From contig NW_026947488.1 of assembly GCF_034190915.1 (NCBI RefSeq), forward strand, positions 2,428,501-2,492,500: a stretch of DNA of 64,000 bases, written 5' to 3'. Below, one piece after another: positions 1 through 11,828 of the stretch. A model generated the notes under the pieces. The model was given only the letters and a program-made list of their open reading frames with translations. It was not told the DNA's origin and searched no databases. Position numbers and translations under genes: made by a program. The stretch is from Cavia porcellus (lineage: Eukaryota; Chordata; Mammalia; Rodentia; Caviidae). The first letter of the stretch is position 1, and every line of letters starts with the position of its first letter.

Positions 1-1084
1 GCTTTGTATTGGCTTTGTGCCTACTGACCTTGTTAACTGCTGATGAACAGGCTGACAGCTCTTGGGGACCTGCCGGCCGCATGGCTGTGCCATCTGTGAG
101 GAGCTTCAGTTTTCTCTTCTTCCGACTGTGCGCCTCTCACCCCATTCTCTTGTTCTCCAGCTGCGATGCTGAGGAGCAGGGCAGTGGCCTCCTGCCCGCC
201 CCCAGGGGCCTCTCTTGGCACAGCACCACTCCAGCCCCTGCCTTAGTGTACGGCTGGGTCTACAGCCTGCCGAGCTTTCCCCCCTGCCCGTACCGCCCCG
301 GGCACAGATGGACCCATAGCCTCTCCCGAGGGCGTGTTTTGCTAGGAGGCATAATCTCTTGGCTCCTCACAGGTTGGAGCAACATCAAGTCCCCGTCTTG
401 GTGGGCACAGGAGCCAGGTCCATCTGTCAGTGGCCTGAGCCGTGTACTGCTCCTTTCTCAGGAGCGTCCACCTCCAGGTCATTTCAGGTGCGTCCGAAGC
501 TCTGCGGCCTGGAGCATTCCCGGCAGCCTCCTGTCCCTTTGGTGCGTTCTCCAGGGCCCAGCAGCCCTGAGTTCTGCTTCCCAGCACCCTGGGCCTGGGT
601 TGGGCAGGGCTGAACCCTAGGATTCCATCGGGTTAAAGAGTGGTGGTAGCGCTTGCCGTGCCTGCCCGCGCCTCCCTTGCTGCCCATGGTGCCTCCACAG
701 CCCTCCTGGGTGCCTGCCTCTCCCTCGGGTTCCCCCAGGTCGCACCTTCTTCAGACCAGTGGCCCAGGGAGGGGCGGGGCCCCCATTGTGCCTTGCAGAG
801 CCTCTAGGGAAGTGCCGTGAGAAAGAAGAGCTGGTCTTGTCAGACTCGGAGGGCACTGAAATCCACAGGGCAGAGCAGGTGTCCAGGACAGATCCTGGTG
901 TCTGAGACATCCACACGCAGCTGGGGGAACAGTTCACTTTCGGGTGATGCTGTAAAGGGTACAGCTGCCCTAGGCTGCTTCCCAGGGCAGGAGTGCACAG
1001 CTTGGTGCGGCTGGGCAGCACTGCCCTCAGTTCCCTGCCAGACTGAGGGAGGACGGAATGTTTGAACCCAACCGAGGCAACTTA

Positions 1085-1170
1085 GTGCGATCTTATTTCA
1101 AAATATTAAGAGGGCTGAGGATGTAACTCAGCACAAAGGTCCCCGGTTCAGTCCCTAGCACTCCAGCGGG
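1085..1170 (+). mobile_element. Degenerate ID / B1-dID 3' part
   Basis: An old tRNA-type unit: 'gggctgaggatgtaactcag' is followed by 'ggttcagtccctagcact', corresponding to the A and B box regions of ID SINEs. It is preceded by 'tcttatttcaaaatatt', which resembles the end of a B1 ('gtctcaaaataa'), so it may be the right half of a dimeric B1-dID element. Confidence 0.55.
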
Positions 1171-2014
1171 TGGAAGACGTACTCGGCCTAGTGTTAGAGG
1201 ACAGAGTCCCAGGTTGGACAGCTGTGGCTTTGTCTCTGGTGATGGCTTCCTGGTGGAAATCATGGCAGCAGACCCGATGGCACCTGCCTGTGACCCAGTC
1301 ACCTCCCGCTGGTCCCTGCCTCTTGACAGTCCCATTCCCTCTCAACATTGCCACAAGGGACCGAGCATCTAGCACAGGATCCCCTGGGGACACACGCAAG
1401 TCACATCCAAGCGCTGGTAACATTCTGTCCCGTGAGACAGCAGAGCTGGACCAGTGCACACCCCACAGACAGAAGCACTCAGTGAATTCATAAAAGTGGG
1501 GGGAATGCAGACCGTGGACAGAAGTAGTGGGACCTCCCTGGGCAGTCCAGAATACCTTACCCGGCCGGTGGCCTGAAGCCTTCCGGGGAGGGCGTGACGC
1601 TGCTGACGTGACACCGAGTCTGTGACCCGAGTGGCTTAGACTTGTGCTGGTCCTGCTGTGCCAGGGATGAGTCATCCTCCTGCCTCAGATGGCAAGACAC
1701 TGGTAACAAATGAAGCCAGTTTTTGACACAGTGAACATCAGCTGACAAAGGACAGTGGCTCTGAGATGCCCCGTGCTCCCCAGCTGTTAGCCTCTACGAT
1801 GTACAGCCATGGTGAAAGAGGTGGGCTCAGCCGAAGTCTGGGGTGCCGAGCCCACAGAACCTAGAGTGGCTGGAGTTAGTGGGCAGAAGACCAGGGAGGA
1901 GAGCGCAACAGAGAGAAACCCTTGAGCCTTGAGGATGACTGACCATCGTCACATGGGCAGGAGACTGAGGCTCAGAAACACAGGCTCAGTCCTCGCTTCC
2001 AGGACCTGCAAATG

Positions 2015-2350
2015 CGACTACATGGAAACAGGGTCTCCGCAGATGTGATCAGGGGAAGATGAGGCCGTACTGGATTAGGGTGCACCCTAAGTCCAATGAC
2101 CAGTGTCTTTGAAAGGAGAGGAGAGGAGGCAGAGAGGGGAAGAAGAGGAGGAGGAGAAAGTGGGTGGGCCCTGGAGCCAGGGATGCCCAAAGTCTGCCAG
2201 CATCTGTCTAAAGCCAAGAGGAGAACGTGAACAGACCTCCCCGCCTCCAGAAGGGGCACAGCACTGCCCACACCCTGCTTTTGACTTCTGACCTCTAGAA
2301 CTGTGAGACCACAACAGCCTAAAGCGCCAACTTGTGACACAGTAAGACGC
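2015..2350 (+). mobile_element. MLT1-like MaLR LTR remnant
   Basis: Phrases typical of ancient MLT1-type long terminal repeats occur in the right order: 'gatgaggccgtactggatt', 'ggtgcaccctaagtccaatg', an A/G-rich middle, and 'cttctgacctctagaactgtg'. The ends are decayed. Family assignment is from memory of the consensus and needs a repeat-library search. Confidence 0.55.
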
Positions 2351-3130
2351 TGGGAGAGAAGGCCACTCAAGGGGTGCAGAGCTCACACAAGGCCAGAAGT
2401 CCAGAGTGTCCCAGCTCCTGGCACCCTGGATATCGTGTCCTGAGGGTTCCCCTTAGAACAAGGAACTGCTGGCCCTTAGAATAAACTCTCCCTCTGTATC
2501 TAGTAAAGCCAGCAGCAAGCTCTCAAAGGATCAGACCGTTTAAGTAACTTAATTGAATCCCTCAGGGATACTTACAAGCATACGAAAATATCAAGCACCC
2601 CAAGTGGATAAAAGTGATAGTGTCTGGCATCCACTCAAAAATTCGCAGGCTTGCAAAGAAGCAGAATGCAGCCCACAAACAGGAGGCAAGCCGACTAGGG
2701 GGCACCGGCGGGGAAAGGGGATGGACAGCAGATTGAAGAAGCTACTGCCTGCATTTCGTGTCGGAGAAGCCGGACTGAACAAACACAGACAGTGACACAT
2801 ACATAGCTCCAGGGTGAGAGTGGGGGAGACGGCTCGAGACTGCGGAAAGAAGGCTGGAGATCTGCGTGCACATGAAGGAATCCTCTGAGATGCCACGAAC
2901 ACGGGGTGGCCCTGAGCTCTGGTTAGTCCACCTCATGGGATTCGGGAATGCCTGGTAGGTCCGCGGTAGGCCGCACCCCCTGGTGGGCTGTGCGGGCTCC
3001 CTGGGGCGCTGTACGTGGCCCCTCGTCAGCTGCTGTCTTGTTCCCCTGCCTTCCTTCATTTTGCCTATTGCTGTGGTCAGGAGAACAATGCAGGACACAG
3101 AATTTATAGCATTATTTTATGATGGTCACC

Positions 3131-3180
3131 CAGTTAAACACAACAGAGTTAAACAGAGTCACAGAGTTAAACACAACCAA
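3131..3180. repeat. Small tandem repeat (AGTTAAACACAAC)n
   Basis: About three imperfect copies of a unit containing 'agttaaacacaac' and 'agttaaacagagtcacag' occur in a row. A second short duplication follows at about 3232-3318, where 'cccagagcccat' recurs about 54 bp apart with similar flanks. It is probably a local slippage product. Confidence 0.6.
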
Positions 3181-3689
3181 GTGCAGGAAACCTGTCCACA
3201 ACACTAAAGACTGGGAAATGCAGCCGAGGGTCTGGATCCTGCATGAGTCCAGCTGAAGACCCAGAGCCCATATGATGCCTCCCAGGAGTCCACCTGGAGC
3301 CCCAGAGCCCATGACATTGACTCACGCAAGTCCATTTCATGGATCTGCGCTGAGAAGGCCCAGAGGTCAGTGGTGGAAGCTGGAAAGTCTGCGCCAGTGG
3401 GGTGAAGGAGCTGTGCCAGCAGCCCGAGGGTTCTACACTGGATCCCGGAGGCAACATTCAAAATAGGGAGCAGGACCCCCCTGAAAAGTACCACAGCCAC
3501 CCTCAGCGACAAGGTCCAGAGCTCCTCCTACAATAGAACAGCAGTTCATATCAGGAAGTTCATATCAGGAAGCCAGCGTGACAAGTTCTCCCAGGAGAAC
3601 CAGCGGCTCCAAACAGCAACACTTAGGAGAACCCACAGTGCTTCATTCTGCCTCTCCTCAGGTGGGCCGTCTACACTCAGCCCCATGCT

Positions 3690-5790
3690 GATTTAATTCA
3701 GCTGGTGTTAAGTTCGCCCCCAGTTTTTAATCCATAACACTTATTTGCCCTGCTGTTATTTTGCCTTATTTTACCTTTGTTCATGGCCACCGTGAACCAA
3801 GCAGACCTGCCCTGCCGTGAGCTCCTGTCATGATATTTCTGCCTTGAAGACAGCCAGCCATGAGGATTCAGCCACAAATGCTGAACCATGGGCCAAATGA
3901 AACCTTTTCTCCTTTAAATCGTGGGTGTCAGATATTGTGTGCCGGGAAAGGGAATGTTGTTAGATGAAATCGGTAGTGTTGTGACTCCCTAAGAATGGTT
4001 AGAAGGTTTTGGAAATGCCTTGCAGGAGGCATCTGGAGAGGGTTAGAGAAGCAGTCCGGAGAAGCCCCGCAATGCTGGAAGCGGGACCTTAATGATTCTA
4101 TCAGAGCTCAGAAGAGCAGAAAAGAGCTGATAAGAAAACAGACAGGAAAGGCCAGAAGGCTCAGAAAGGCTCAGAAGATTTCAGTTTGGAACAAGGACTC
4201 CCCTGGCAGATGGACTGCAGGCCACGAGCGTTACACCCTGACAGCAGTTTGATTTTCTGCACAAGTCCTGAGACTGCAGGAAATTGAGGTGAAGGGTGGT
4301 AAACTCACTGTCCTGGCTGGTGAAATTCCAAAACAGCACGGCACTCAAGCTGTGGCGTATGTACTTTTGCCTTTTTTAGCCAGATTTGTAGTGAGAATTT
4401 GGGGGGAAAGGCAGAGCAGGAAAATTTAAAGCCTTAAATTTTAACCCAGAGGGAGTCATGTATAAAGCTGGGGTCAAAGAGGAGGCTGTGAAAAAGTTAG
4501 CATCATTAGAAAGAAACTAAGTGCTTTATGCAGAAACAAGAAAAAAGATGCCTTGAGGACCCCTCAGGAATTAGCAGCATCTCGCTCATCACAGGCTTCA
4601 AGCGTAAAAGTCATTTTTTCATTTGAGGAGAGAGTCCGTAGCGTGCCTACTCGGGAAGCGCCTTCTAGGAAATTTGTTTCCCAGGGTCCTTTTCACTGTA
4701 CTCAGCCATCCAGGTGCTCAGAGGCCGCTGCAGCCATGCTGACAGGGGCCCTAATTTCTGTTTCAGCTGACAGAGAATTTCAGCATCAGCAAGTGGTACT
4801 GGCGTGCAGAATGTGAGAGCTGTGGGGTCTGGCCTCCATCCGGATCCCAGGGGAGGGCCTGGCAGGCCAGGGGAGGAGCCCGGGAAAGTGGGGTCCATGA
4901 AACTGGGAAGCGAAGCCTGCGATGTGGTGGGGATCCCAGGACCCTGGAGATGCAGGAATGTGAAGTATCTGCCACGGAGCACTGTGGGCTCTGAGTGGAG
5001 CTGGCCTGAGGGATCGAGGCCACGTGGGCTGCACCTGGTGTGGGCCACCACGGCCTTCGGGATGCACGTTGGACCACCGCGTACCGGAAGCCAGGTTTGG
5101 GCCTGCAGGATCCAACGTCTGCCTGCAGGCTCCATTCTTGTTGGTGCTCCTACCCCTCCTGTGGGAATGGAAGTGTCACCCTGTACTGCTGGACTCTGGG
5201 GCTATGTCACTTGTTTTTCTTAATTTTTTCCCAGAGGTTCATAGCTAGAAGTTGGCCTTGAATCTCTGGAGAAGTTTCTGCTTGCACTTTTGAAAAAGCC
5301 TGGAGCGCTAGACCTTGAGGAAGGAATTGCTGCGTTTCCAGGTTTGTGTGGGTTGGTGGTTTGGTGTTGGGTAGGGTTATAGAGTTGCTGTTGTCGTTAT
5401 TTGGAGATTAAGTGTGGCCGAAGGAGATGTTGTGAGTGGATGGTGGCCAAGGGGTAGCTCATGCTGTTGGTCCTGACTGCCGTTGGCCTAGGGTTAAGAA
5501 AGGCTTGGGGATTAGCAAAGCACGCTCCTGGCGTGTCTGCATTGCTCATGGAGGCATGACGATGGATGCTAAGCTGATCCCTGGCCAGCTTTCTCCAGCA
5601 CTGTCCCCTGCTCAGCTTCCTGGCCATCACGGACCACTCAGACTCGCTGCACCACGCCCTCACCCTGTGATGCTCCTCCGTAGAGCAGCTGGCCACGGAC
5701 TAAGCCTTCTGAACCTTGAGCCAGGGTCTCCTCTTTTAAGCTGTGTGTCTGGGGTATTGCATCCCGGTGATGGGAAAGCTGACACAGGGA
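3690..5790 (+). mobile_element. MaLR-type LTR element, copy A (LTR-internal-LTR)
   Basis: A 5' LTR 3' part (to about 3975) has 'gctgaaccatgggccaaatg', 'ccttttctcctttaaatcg' and 'gggtgtcagatattgtg', typical of MaLR LTR ends. Internal sequence follows and is clearly homologous to the internal part of copy B at 58510-60100, sharing for example 'gagctcagaaga', 'ggctcagaag', 'gaatcatgtataaa'-type and 'gagagtcc' blocks. A 3' LTR-like block near 5560-5790 ends 'gatgggaaagctgacacag'. It is non-coding and decayed. As in other MaLRs no polymerase is present. Boundaries are approximate. Confidence 0.65.
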
Positions 5791-6023
5791 GAAAGGAGGA
5801 GACTCCCCGAGCATGGGCGGGCTGTGTGGGGCTAACTCGGAGCAAGCTGCTGTGTGTACGTAGACGTTCCCGAGAGAGGATGAGCACGAAAGTATTGGAA
5901 TCATGGCTGAAAAATTTCAAATTTGATGAAATTTAGCAAGCTCAGTAAAACTCAATCACCAGACTCATGAAACACCTACATCAAAGTACATAAAAATCAA
6001 ACAGCTTTAATAAAGAAAATCTT

Positions 6024-6138
6024 GCTGGGCATGATGGTACACACTTGTAATCCTAGGTACTTAGGAGGCTGAGGCAGGAAGATCCCAAGTATAATGTCAA
6101 CTGGAGTGATTTGGCAACATCCTGTCTCAAAAAGTTTA
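6024..6138 (+). mobile_element. B1 SINE
   Basis: A 7SL-derived B1 on the plus strand: 'gctgggcatgatggtacaca', 'gtaatcctaggtacttagga', 'ggctgaggcaggaagatc', and a 3' 'cctgtctcaaaaag'. It lies inside the L1 remnant, so it is younger than that element. Confidence 0.8.
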
Positions 6139-6145
6139 TCTATTT

Positions 6146-6275
6146 ACGCGGTTGGCTGATTGATTTTTTGAGATGGGGTTTTGGTATACAGCTTAAATTG
6201 GCCTCAAACTCATGGCAGTCCTCCTGCCTCAGCCTCGCATGTTCTCGGATTATATGTGAGCACCCCCATGCTCAT
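6146..6275 (-). mobile_element. B1 SINE, reverse orientation
   Basis: A reverse-complement B1: 'tttttgagatggggttttgg', 'ggcctcaaactcatggcagt', 'cctcctgcctcagcctc'. It sits back to back with the plus-strand B1 at 6024-6138, giving an imperfect inverted pair. Confidence 0.75.
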
Positions 6276-6294
6276 CTTCCAAAAAAATTACAAA

Positions 6295-6436
6295 GGGCTC
6301 AGGCCACAGTGCTTGCTTAGCATGTGTAAGGCCATGTGTTCAGTCCTCAGTACTGACAAAAAGAAGGAAAAAGGAAGAGAAGAAAAGGAAAAGAAGGAAG
6401 GAAGGAAGGAAGGAAAGAAAGAAAAGAGAAAAAGGA
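6295..6436 (+). mobile_element. ID SINE with GAAA/GGAA tail
   Basis: The ID body 'gggctcaggccacagtgctt' to 'gtgttcagtcctcagtactg' is followed by a purine tail that has expanded into a GGAA/GAAA microsatellite from about 6360 to 6436. The A and B box regions are recognisable but diverged. Confidence 0.7.
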
Positions 6437-6640
6437 TCTTTAAGGAACAAAAGTAAGGGTAATGGAAGATGTTTGTTGGAAACTCTGCAAACCAGAAAAT
6501 ATGGAACATCTTTGAGGCACCTAAAAATCTTAAATTCTTTATCTAATTTTTACCTTTAAGAAAAGTGACAGACTTTCAGAAATGCAAAACTTGAAAGAAT
6601 CCTTCACCATCAGACCTACACCCCAAGAAATGTTATAAAA

Positions 6641-6720
6641 GGGGCAGGGATTTGGCTCAGTAGCATAAGCGCCTGCCTGGCAAGTGTGAGGTTGTGAGTT
6701 TGATTCCTGACACCCGAAAG
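6641..6720 (+). mobile_element. ID SINE
   Basis: This has 'ggggcagggatttggctcag' (A box region) and 'gaggttgtgagtttgattcc' (B box region), then a short A/G tail. It is the same subfamily as the copies at 10394 and 11829 but more diverged. Confidence 0.8.
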
Positions 6721-7189
6721 AAAGCTATAATGATCTTGAGTGTCAGTCTTAAAGCAAACCCTTCAAGCTGGAGGAGAGTTGTACCAAATAGACACAAAGA
6801 AATGAAGAATGAGCCCGGAAGGGGCAGCTGTGCAGCTGGAGGTAAAGCGGGAAGTGTAGGTGACACGGCGGATTTAAACGGCCAAGTTACCAAAGAAGAC
6901 GCTCAGAGAGCAGTAAGCCCGTGACCGGATGCCGGGACAGTGGGCAGTGGTGAGATGTGGACGAGAGCCACAGTGAAATACGCGGAACCTTACCGCGCTG
7001 GTCAGGGTGTGTGTCCTGGCTCAGCTCAGAAGCTCGGGGGGTGAGGAACACTTCGCCTGTGTCTGTGATGCTTCCGGGAGCGTTGGTGAGTGGGACCCGA
7101 GCTGAGGAGGGCAGCAGCTTTGAGTGTGGATGGGGCTGTCCTGTAGGCTGGGGGACCGAGTGGAGCAATATCAGGAAGAGGAGGAAGCC

Positions 7190-7380
7190 ACCCACACATC
7201 ACATCCCGTATCCCACCACTCCCCCTCCTGGCCTGCAGCGACCTGGGGCGCTTCCATTTAGCACCTGCCTGCCCTGGGGTGCTTCGCCTCGTTCAGTCCA
7301 CAGCGATGGGCCAGCGGGCCACGGACCAGAGCCCCTGAAACCATGAGCCAAAGTAAACCTTTCTTCCACTGAGCCGAACA
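7190..7380 (+). mobile_element. Possible MaLR LTR fragment
   Basis: The block 'ccctgaaaccatgagccaaa' and 'gtaaacctttcttcca' is the usual 3' region of MaLR LTRs. Only this part is recognisable, and the extent is a guess. Confidence 0.45.
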
Positions 7381-7462
7381 CTCAGAGCAGCTTTGTCTCT
7401 GAGGTGTCCAAGCTGGGAATGGCCACCCCGTCGGCAGGTGAGTGGGGGAAACAGACCGTAGT

Positions 7463-7505
<43 letters not shown>
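7463..7505. repeat. (CA)n microsatellite
   Basis: An uninterrupted CA dinucleotide run of about 21 units, intergenic. Such runs are usually length-polymorphic. Confidence 0.97.
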
Positions 7506-7507
<2 letters not shown>

Positions 7508-9889
7508 GGGAAGTTGTTTGGCAGTAAAAGTGGGTGAACTTCTGTGTGCAGCCACAGGGACAAACCTCTGCACTGTGTTTAGAGAAAGGCGGACCCCAGC
7601 TCCACCCCTGTGCTTCTGACCACAGGGAAGTCTGGGCAGCACTGAGCACAGCCGTGCTTCCAGGGATGGCGGGGTGGGGGTGACTGCAGAAGGCTGGGGA
7701 ACTGTGTGGGTGACGGAAAGGTGCTCACGTGGTTGTATGCAGGTGTCGGAACTCACCAGTTTGTCTTACAGTTGATGGATTTTGTTGTGGGTAAAATATG
7801 CCTCAGGTCCAGCTGGTCTGCAACAGGCAAAGCAGACAGGCCCAGGAAAGAGCCCATGAGCTGAGCTGTCCCACTAGGGTCTGGCATTCGGCAGGGCAGC
7901 TGGGCAGCTGTGCTGGGATCACTGCTGAGAAGTGGCCTGTCTGTTGGAGCCTGAAAGAGTCCTTGAGTGTCTTGGGCCAGCAGACTCAGGAGTGCCTCGC
8001 CTGGGAGCCCCAGCCCCGCAACAGCCCAGACTCCACCTGGCTGTCACTCCCTGCAGCGCTGGGAGCGAAGCCGGTGCCCAGCCAGGCAGGGGCCCAGCCA
8101 GGGCTGTGCCATCCCCACAGCCAGAGTGGACCTGGGTCCCAGGAAGCGGGTGCACCAGGTCTCATGGGCTGCTGACCTTATGTTCATGTGAGTGTCATCC
8201 CTCTGGGCAAGGTTGCAGTTCCATCATGGCTCACTAACAGCCAGGCTGTGCCAGGGCCTCTCCTAGGCACCCCTGCTGCTGCCAGCTCACTGAAAGGTCA
8301 GGTAGAGTGCCCGGAGCAGGCCCTGCAGGCCAGCCAGTCAAGGGAGCGTCTGCTGAATGACGGCAGTGGGGCGGCCTGGGACTTGGGGTGGACATATTTC
8401 CAGCTGGGGAGCCAGGAGCAGGGCTCTGGAGGGCACTGCCCCTGCCGCCCCACCTCGCCCCACCCTTCCCCTTGTGGGTCTCATTCTTGACCCCCACTTG
8501 GCTTTGGGCTGTGGGTGTTGGTGGGCAGGACCCCCAACAGTGAGGCTATGGGGTGGAATTCCAGCTTGTGTCCTGCCTTGGGTGAGACACTGGGGTGTGG
8601 GCTCCCTGACGGGGCAGGGACCAGCTTCCCCTCGGCCTGGCTGGCGTCCGCTGCCCCGATGCGTGGGCCAGTGAGTGCCAGCTCTGTGTTCTCACACTGC
8701 TTGTTTTGTAATAACTTAAGTGTGCCAATATTTGCTGAAAACAAAACAAAGCCCCAGATGGACTCCTGAAACCTGGGACAGTGGGCCAAGGCCCGTGTGC
8801 AGGAGACGGCCTGGTGTCTGGAGGTAGGTCTCACCCACACCAGGCCTTGATTTCTTTCCCACGGAGCTGCAAGGTGACTGCAAGTTGGGTGCACTCCTGC
8901 AGCTGCCACAAAAGCCAGAAACCAGGGAGACTGGAAAAAATGGCAGCTTGATGGGAAGCTAGATAGAGGCCTCTGTGGGGGAAAACAGCTCAGATGCTAG
9001 AATTTGACAACATGGAGAGGGCCAGAGGATTGGAGAATGATTCTTACGAAGCCAGGAGGAAACCGAAGGTGAAAATAAAATCTGGTGGAGGGCTGAAGCC
9101 CGACACTCTCACTGAGGCAGGGCAGCGATGTGCTGGGAGCACCGTGGAGTCAGGCGATTCAAGGTCGAGCTAAGCCACAGCCACTGATAAAGGGAATTGT
9201 TGACTCCTGAGCCCTTGGCGGGAGGACACAGTGCAGCGTGGACTGGAGCCAAGATGGAGAACTGCATTGATTCCCAGTGAGTGCTGGGGATTGGGTCCCG
9301 CAGCTGCTGTCACTGGCTGGAGGACATCTTGGAGTTGGGCAGAGCCCGGCGCCACAGTGACGTGAGTCGGCTGCCCCTGGCACAGAGAGAGCTGGTGCTG
9401 GGGCTGAGCTACGCCCAATAGCCAGGGACAAAAAGGTCACAACTCTGTGATGTCCACAAGGTACAGCCTTAGTCCCTGAAGGAAATTGTGGGTCGACTGG
9501 CTCAGAGGTTAGAGGCTAGCCTGTACCATCCCTGCATCCCTGCATGTACCTCAGATAACACCAAATTGGGGAGGGCAGCAAACCCCCAGTCAGCATGCTT
9601 TGGAAAGACCCTAAGCAATATGGAGAGGGCCAGAGACCCCCAGGACACACCTGTCTGAAAGAAACCAGAAACATGACAAGAGATAGAAATAAAAATAAAA
9701 CCTCCAGCCACTGACCCTGGGAAAATAAGCCCAGGAGAGGTAAATACAGAAGAGAACCAGTACAGTAATCATTCAATATTAGACACAGCATCAGCAGACA
9801 TAAAGAAATACCTTTGTGACCTCATAGATGAATTTAAATCTGTACTTCTGATCCAAGTGAGGCAAGATATAAAAAGATTAATAAAATAA

Positions 9890-10918
9890 ATGCTAAGCCT
9901 CTCTCAGGAAGACACAGATGGAAGAATGAAGGAACCCGGAAAAAGAAGAGAAACCTTTGATGAAGAATATAAACAAAATCTACGAAACATGAAACAGATC
10001 CAAAGAGATTACCAGGAAACTAAAAACTCCATTGAAAGCTGGCAAAATGCCTTGACAGAAACTAAAGTTAGCCTTTTGAAACTTGAAGAGAGATTTGCAA
10101 TGTGTGATTGTGAAAGAAAAGACCTCTTAAAAATAACAAGGAACCAGGAAGAAACAATTCAAAGGCTAGAAGATGACAAGAGGATCTATAACTTAAGAAT
10201 AAAAAATGTGAGCAAAGAAGCAGGAGTAATTACAAATGAACTACAAAGAATATTCACAAATATAATTAGGGAAAACTTGCCAAGCATAGGAAAAAGAAAT
10301 GATATCCAGATCAAAGAGGCATACAGAACTCCAGCCACCTACAACCAAAACAGATCTACACCCAGACATATAATAATCAAGATTCCAGAAATCAGGGGCT
10401 TGGGGTTTAGCTCAGCAGCATAGGCACTTGCCTTGCAAGCAGGTGGTTGTGAGTTCGATTCCCGGTACTGATAAAAATGAAAAAGACAAAAAAAAAAAAA
10501 AAAAGATTCCAGAAATCCACCACAAGCACAGAATATTAAAAGCGGCCAGGGAAAAGCAGTAGATTACCTACAAAGGGCAAATCATCAAAATAACGACAGA
10601 CTTATCAACACAACTCTCAAATCGAGAAGAGCCTGGGGGGAAATAGTCCAAGCCCTGAAAGAAAATAACCTCTAACCAAGACTGATGTACCCGGAAAAAC
10701 TGTCTCTCAAAATTAATGGAGAAACAAGATGTTTCCAAGACAAGGAGGAACTGTGGGAGTTCATGGCCACCAACCCAACCCTACAAAAAATACTGAAGGA
10801 CATTCCAGAGAGAGATAGAAAAAAATACCAGGATTCCAGTAACAGTGACAAAGAGGCCTCAATGAACAGGGAAGACAGTGGAGTAAAATGGACAAATAAT
10901 AGCAGAAAAATAGAATAG
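9890..10918 (+). pseudogene. L1/HAL1 ORF1 protein gene, disrupted
   Basis: The N-terminal part (9890-10393) is lysine/glutamate-rich, predicted coiled coil, and continues into TPRHIIIKIPE, the start of the nucleic-acid-binding region of L1 ORF1p. An ID SINE splits the gene at 10394-10502. After it the expected RILKAARE-type motif, TYKGQ, and later MYPEKLSLKINGE and DKEELWEFMATNP continue in the family order. The copy is inactive: TAG at 10560-10562, a frameshift near 10610-10640 and TAA at 10673-10675. ORF1p normally coats LINE RNA and acts as a chaperone. No ORF2 follows. Confidence 0.8.
10394..10502 (+). mobile_element. Young ID SINE with 15-bp target-site duplication
   Basis: A full ID unit: 'gggcttggggtttagctcag' (A box), 'ggttgtgagttcgattccc' (B box), the linker 'aaaaatgaaaaagac' and a long A run. 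It is flanked by a perfect duplication 'aagattccagaaatc' at 10379-10393 and 10503-10517. It interrupts the ORF1 of the LINE. Derivation from a tRNA/BC1-like RNA makes it look like a tRNA gene, but the tail and duplication show retroposition. Confidence 0.95.
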
Positions 10919-11828
10919 CAGAGATGAGGCAGAGAAGGTGGGCTATAATATGTAATATAGATAGCCTTGATACACTAACAAAAAGAATCACAGGCAGAGT
11001 AGATTAGGAGACAAGATCCATCGAGATGCTCTGAATAGGAGATACACTCAACCTGAAAGAGGGTTAATAAACTGAGAGTCAAAGATGAGAAAATGATGCT
11101 CTATGTGACAGGGGACCAGAGAGAAATAGGGACAGCTCGTCCAACAGCTGCAGATAGGTTGGAAACTCATGACACTTTTGTGCAGTGGAGAACTACTCAA
11201 CTGTAAGGAAGGAAAACCTTGAGGCTTTAGTAAGTAAAGGAGTACAGCTCAAGATCAAGCTCGGGGTAAGAAGGTTCAGCACCACTCAGATAGATAACAG
11301 GTTGGCCCCCTAATCTAAAAACTAAGGATTTAGTGGGGACCAAAATATACAAAGCACCCTGAGAAAGGAAAGGGGAGCAATTGCCTAAAAAGGGAAGGCA
11401 GAGGACACTGTTAATAGTGTATCAGGATTTAAAAGCCACAGTAGTCTTATCGCTCTGTTTAGTTTGATTATATTTTGTTCTGGTTGGTCTGCTCATATGA
11501 AATTTGAGGGCACAGACAGCTAACCCAAAAATAGAAGGTTATACCATGGTAATTATCCTTAATTCCCTACTAACTTAAATTGAAACCATGTATTACTTAC
11601 ACTGTCTAACTATGACTGATCTTTCTTGAAGCTGGTTTGTTAGACCGCTATTTTGCCTTGACTGATTTTATTTGAATTTGGTATGCTTGATAGTATCAAG
11701 TCTAAGAGTAGAGGCAACTACTCTGAAGATGACAAGATGTAAAATATACCCATTCCAGTTTTGATTATTAACTGCTTTCAAGTCCTCCAGTGTCTTCAAA
11801 GTTGTGTTTTTATAAAAATAGCTATGTA

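Larger units (their letters stand above)
5870..6830 (+). mobile_element. Decayed L1 ORF1 segment with SINE insertions
   Basis: Sequence matching the 3' half of an ancient L1 ORF1 is spread over this interval: 'aatcatggctgaaaaatttc', 'gtaatggaagatg', 'catctttgaggcacctaaaa', 'atccttcaccatcagaccta' and 'caccccaagaaatgttataa'. It is interrupted by two B1-like SINEs, an ID with its purine tail, and a second ID. Reading frames are destroyed. No reverse transcriptase sequence is seen. Confidence 0.65.

Noticed and set aside
1640..1700. Possible reverse B1 ('catcctcctgcctcag')
   Set aside because: Only one short phrase matches and the flanks do not continue the B1 sequence.
7382..7756. Open frames rich in VCVCVC or HTHTHT
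   Set aside because: They are translations of CA/TG microsatellites, here and at 41060 and 61300.
10394..10502. tRNA-like gene with A and B boxes
   Set aside because: It has a poly(A) tail and a 15-bp target-site duplication, so it is an ID SINE. The same applies to the other ID copies. No true tRNA gene was found.
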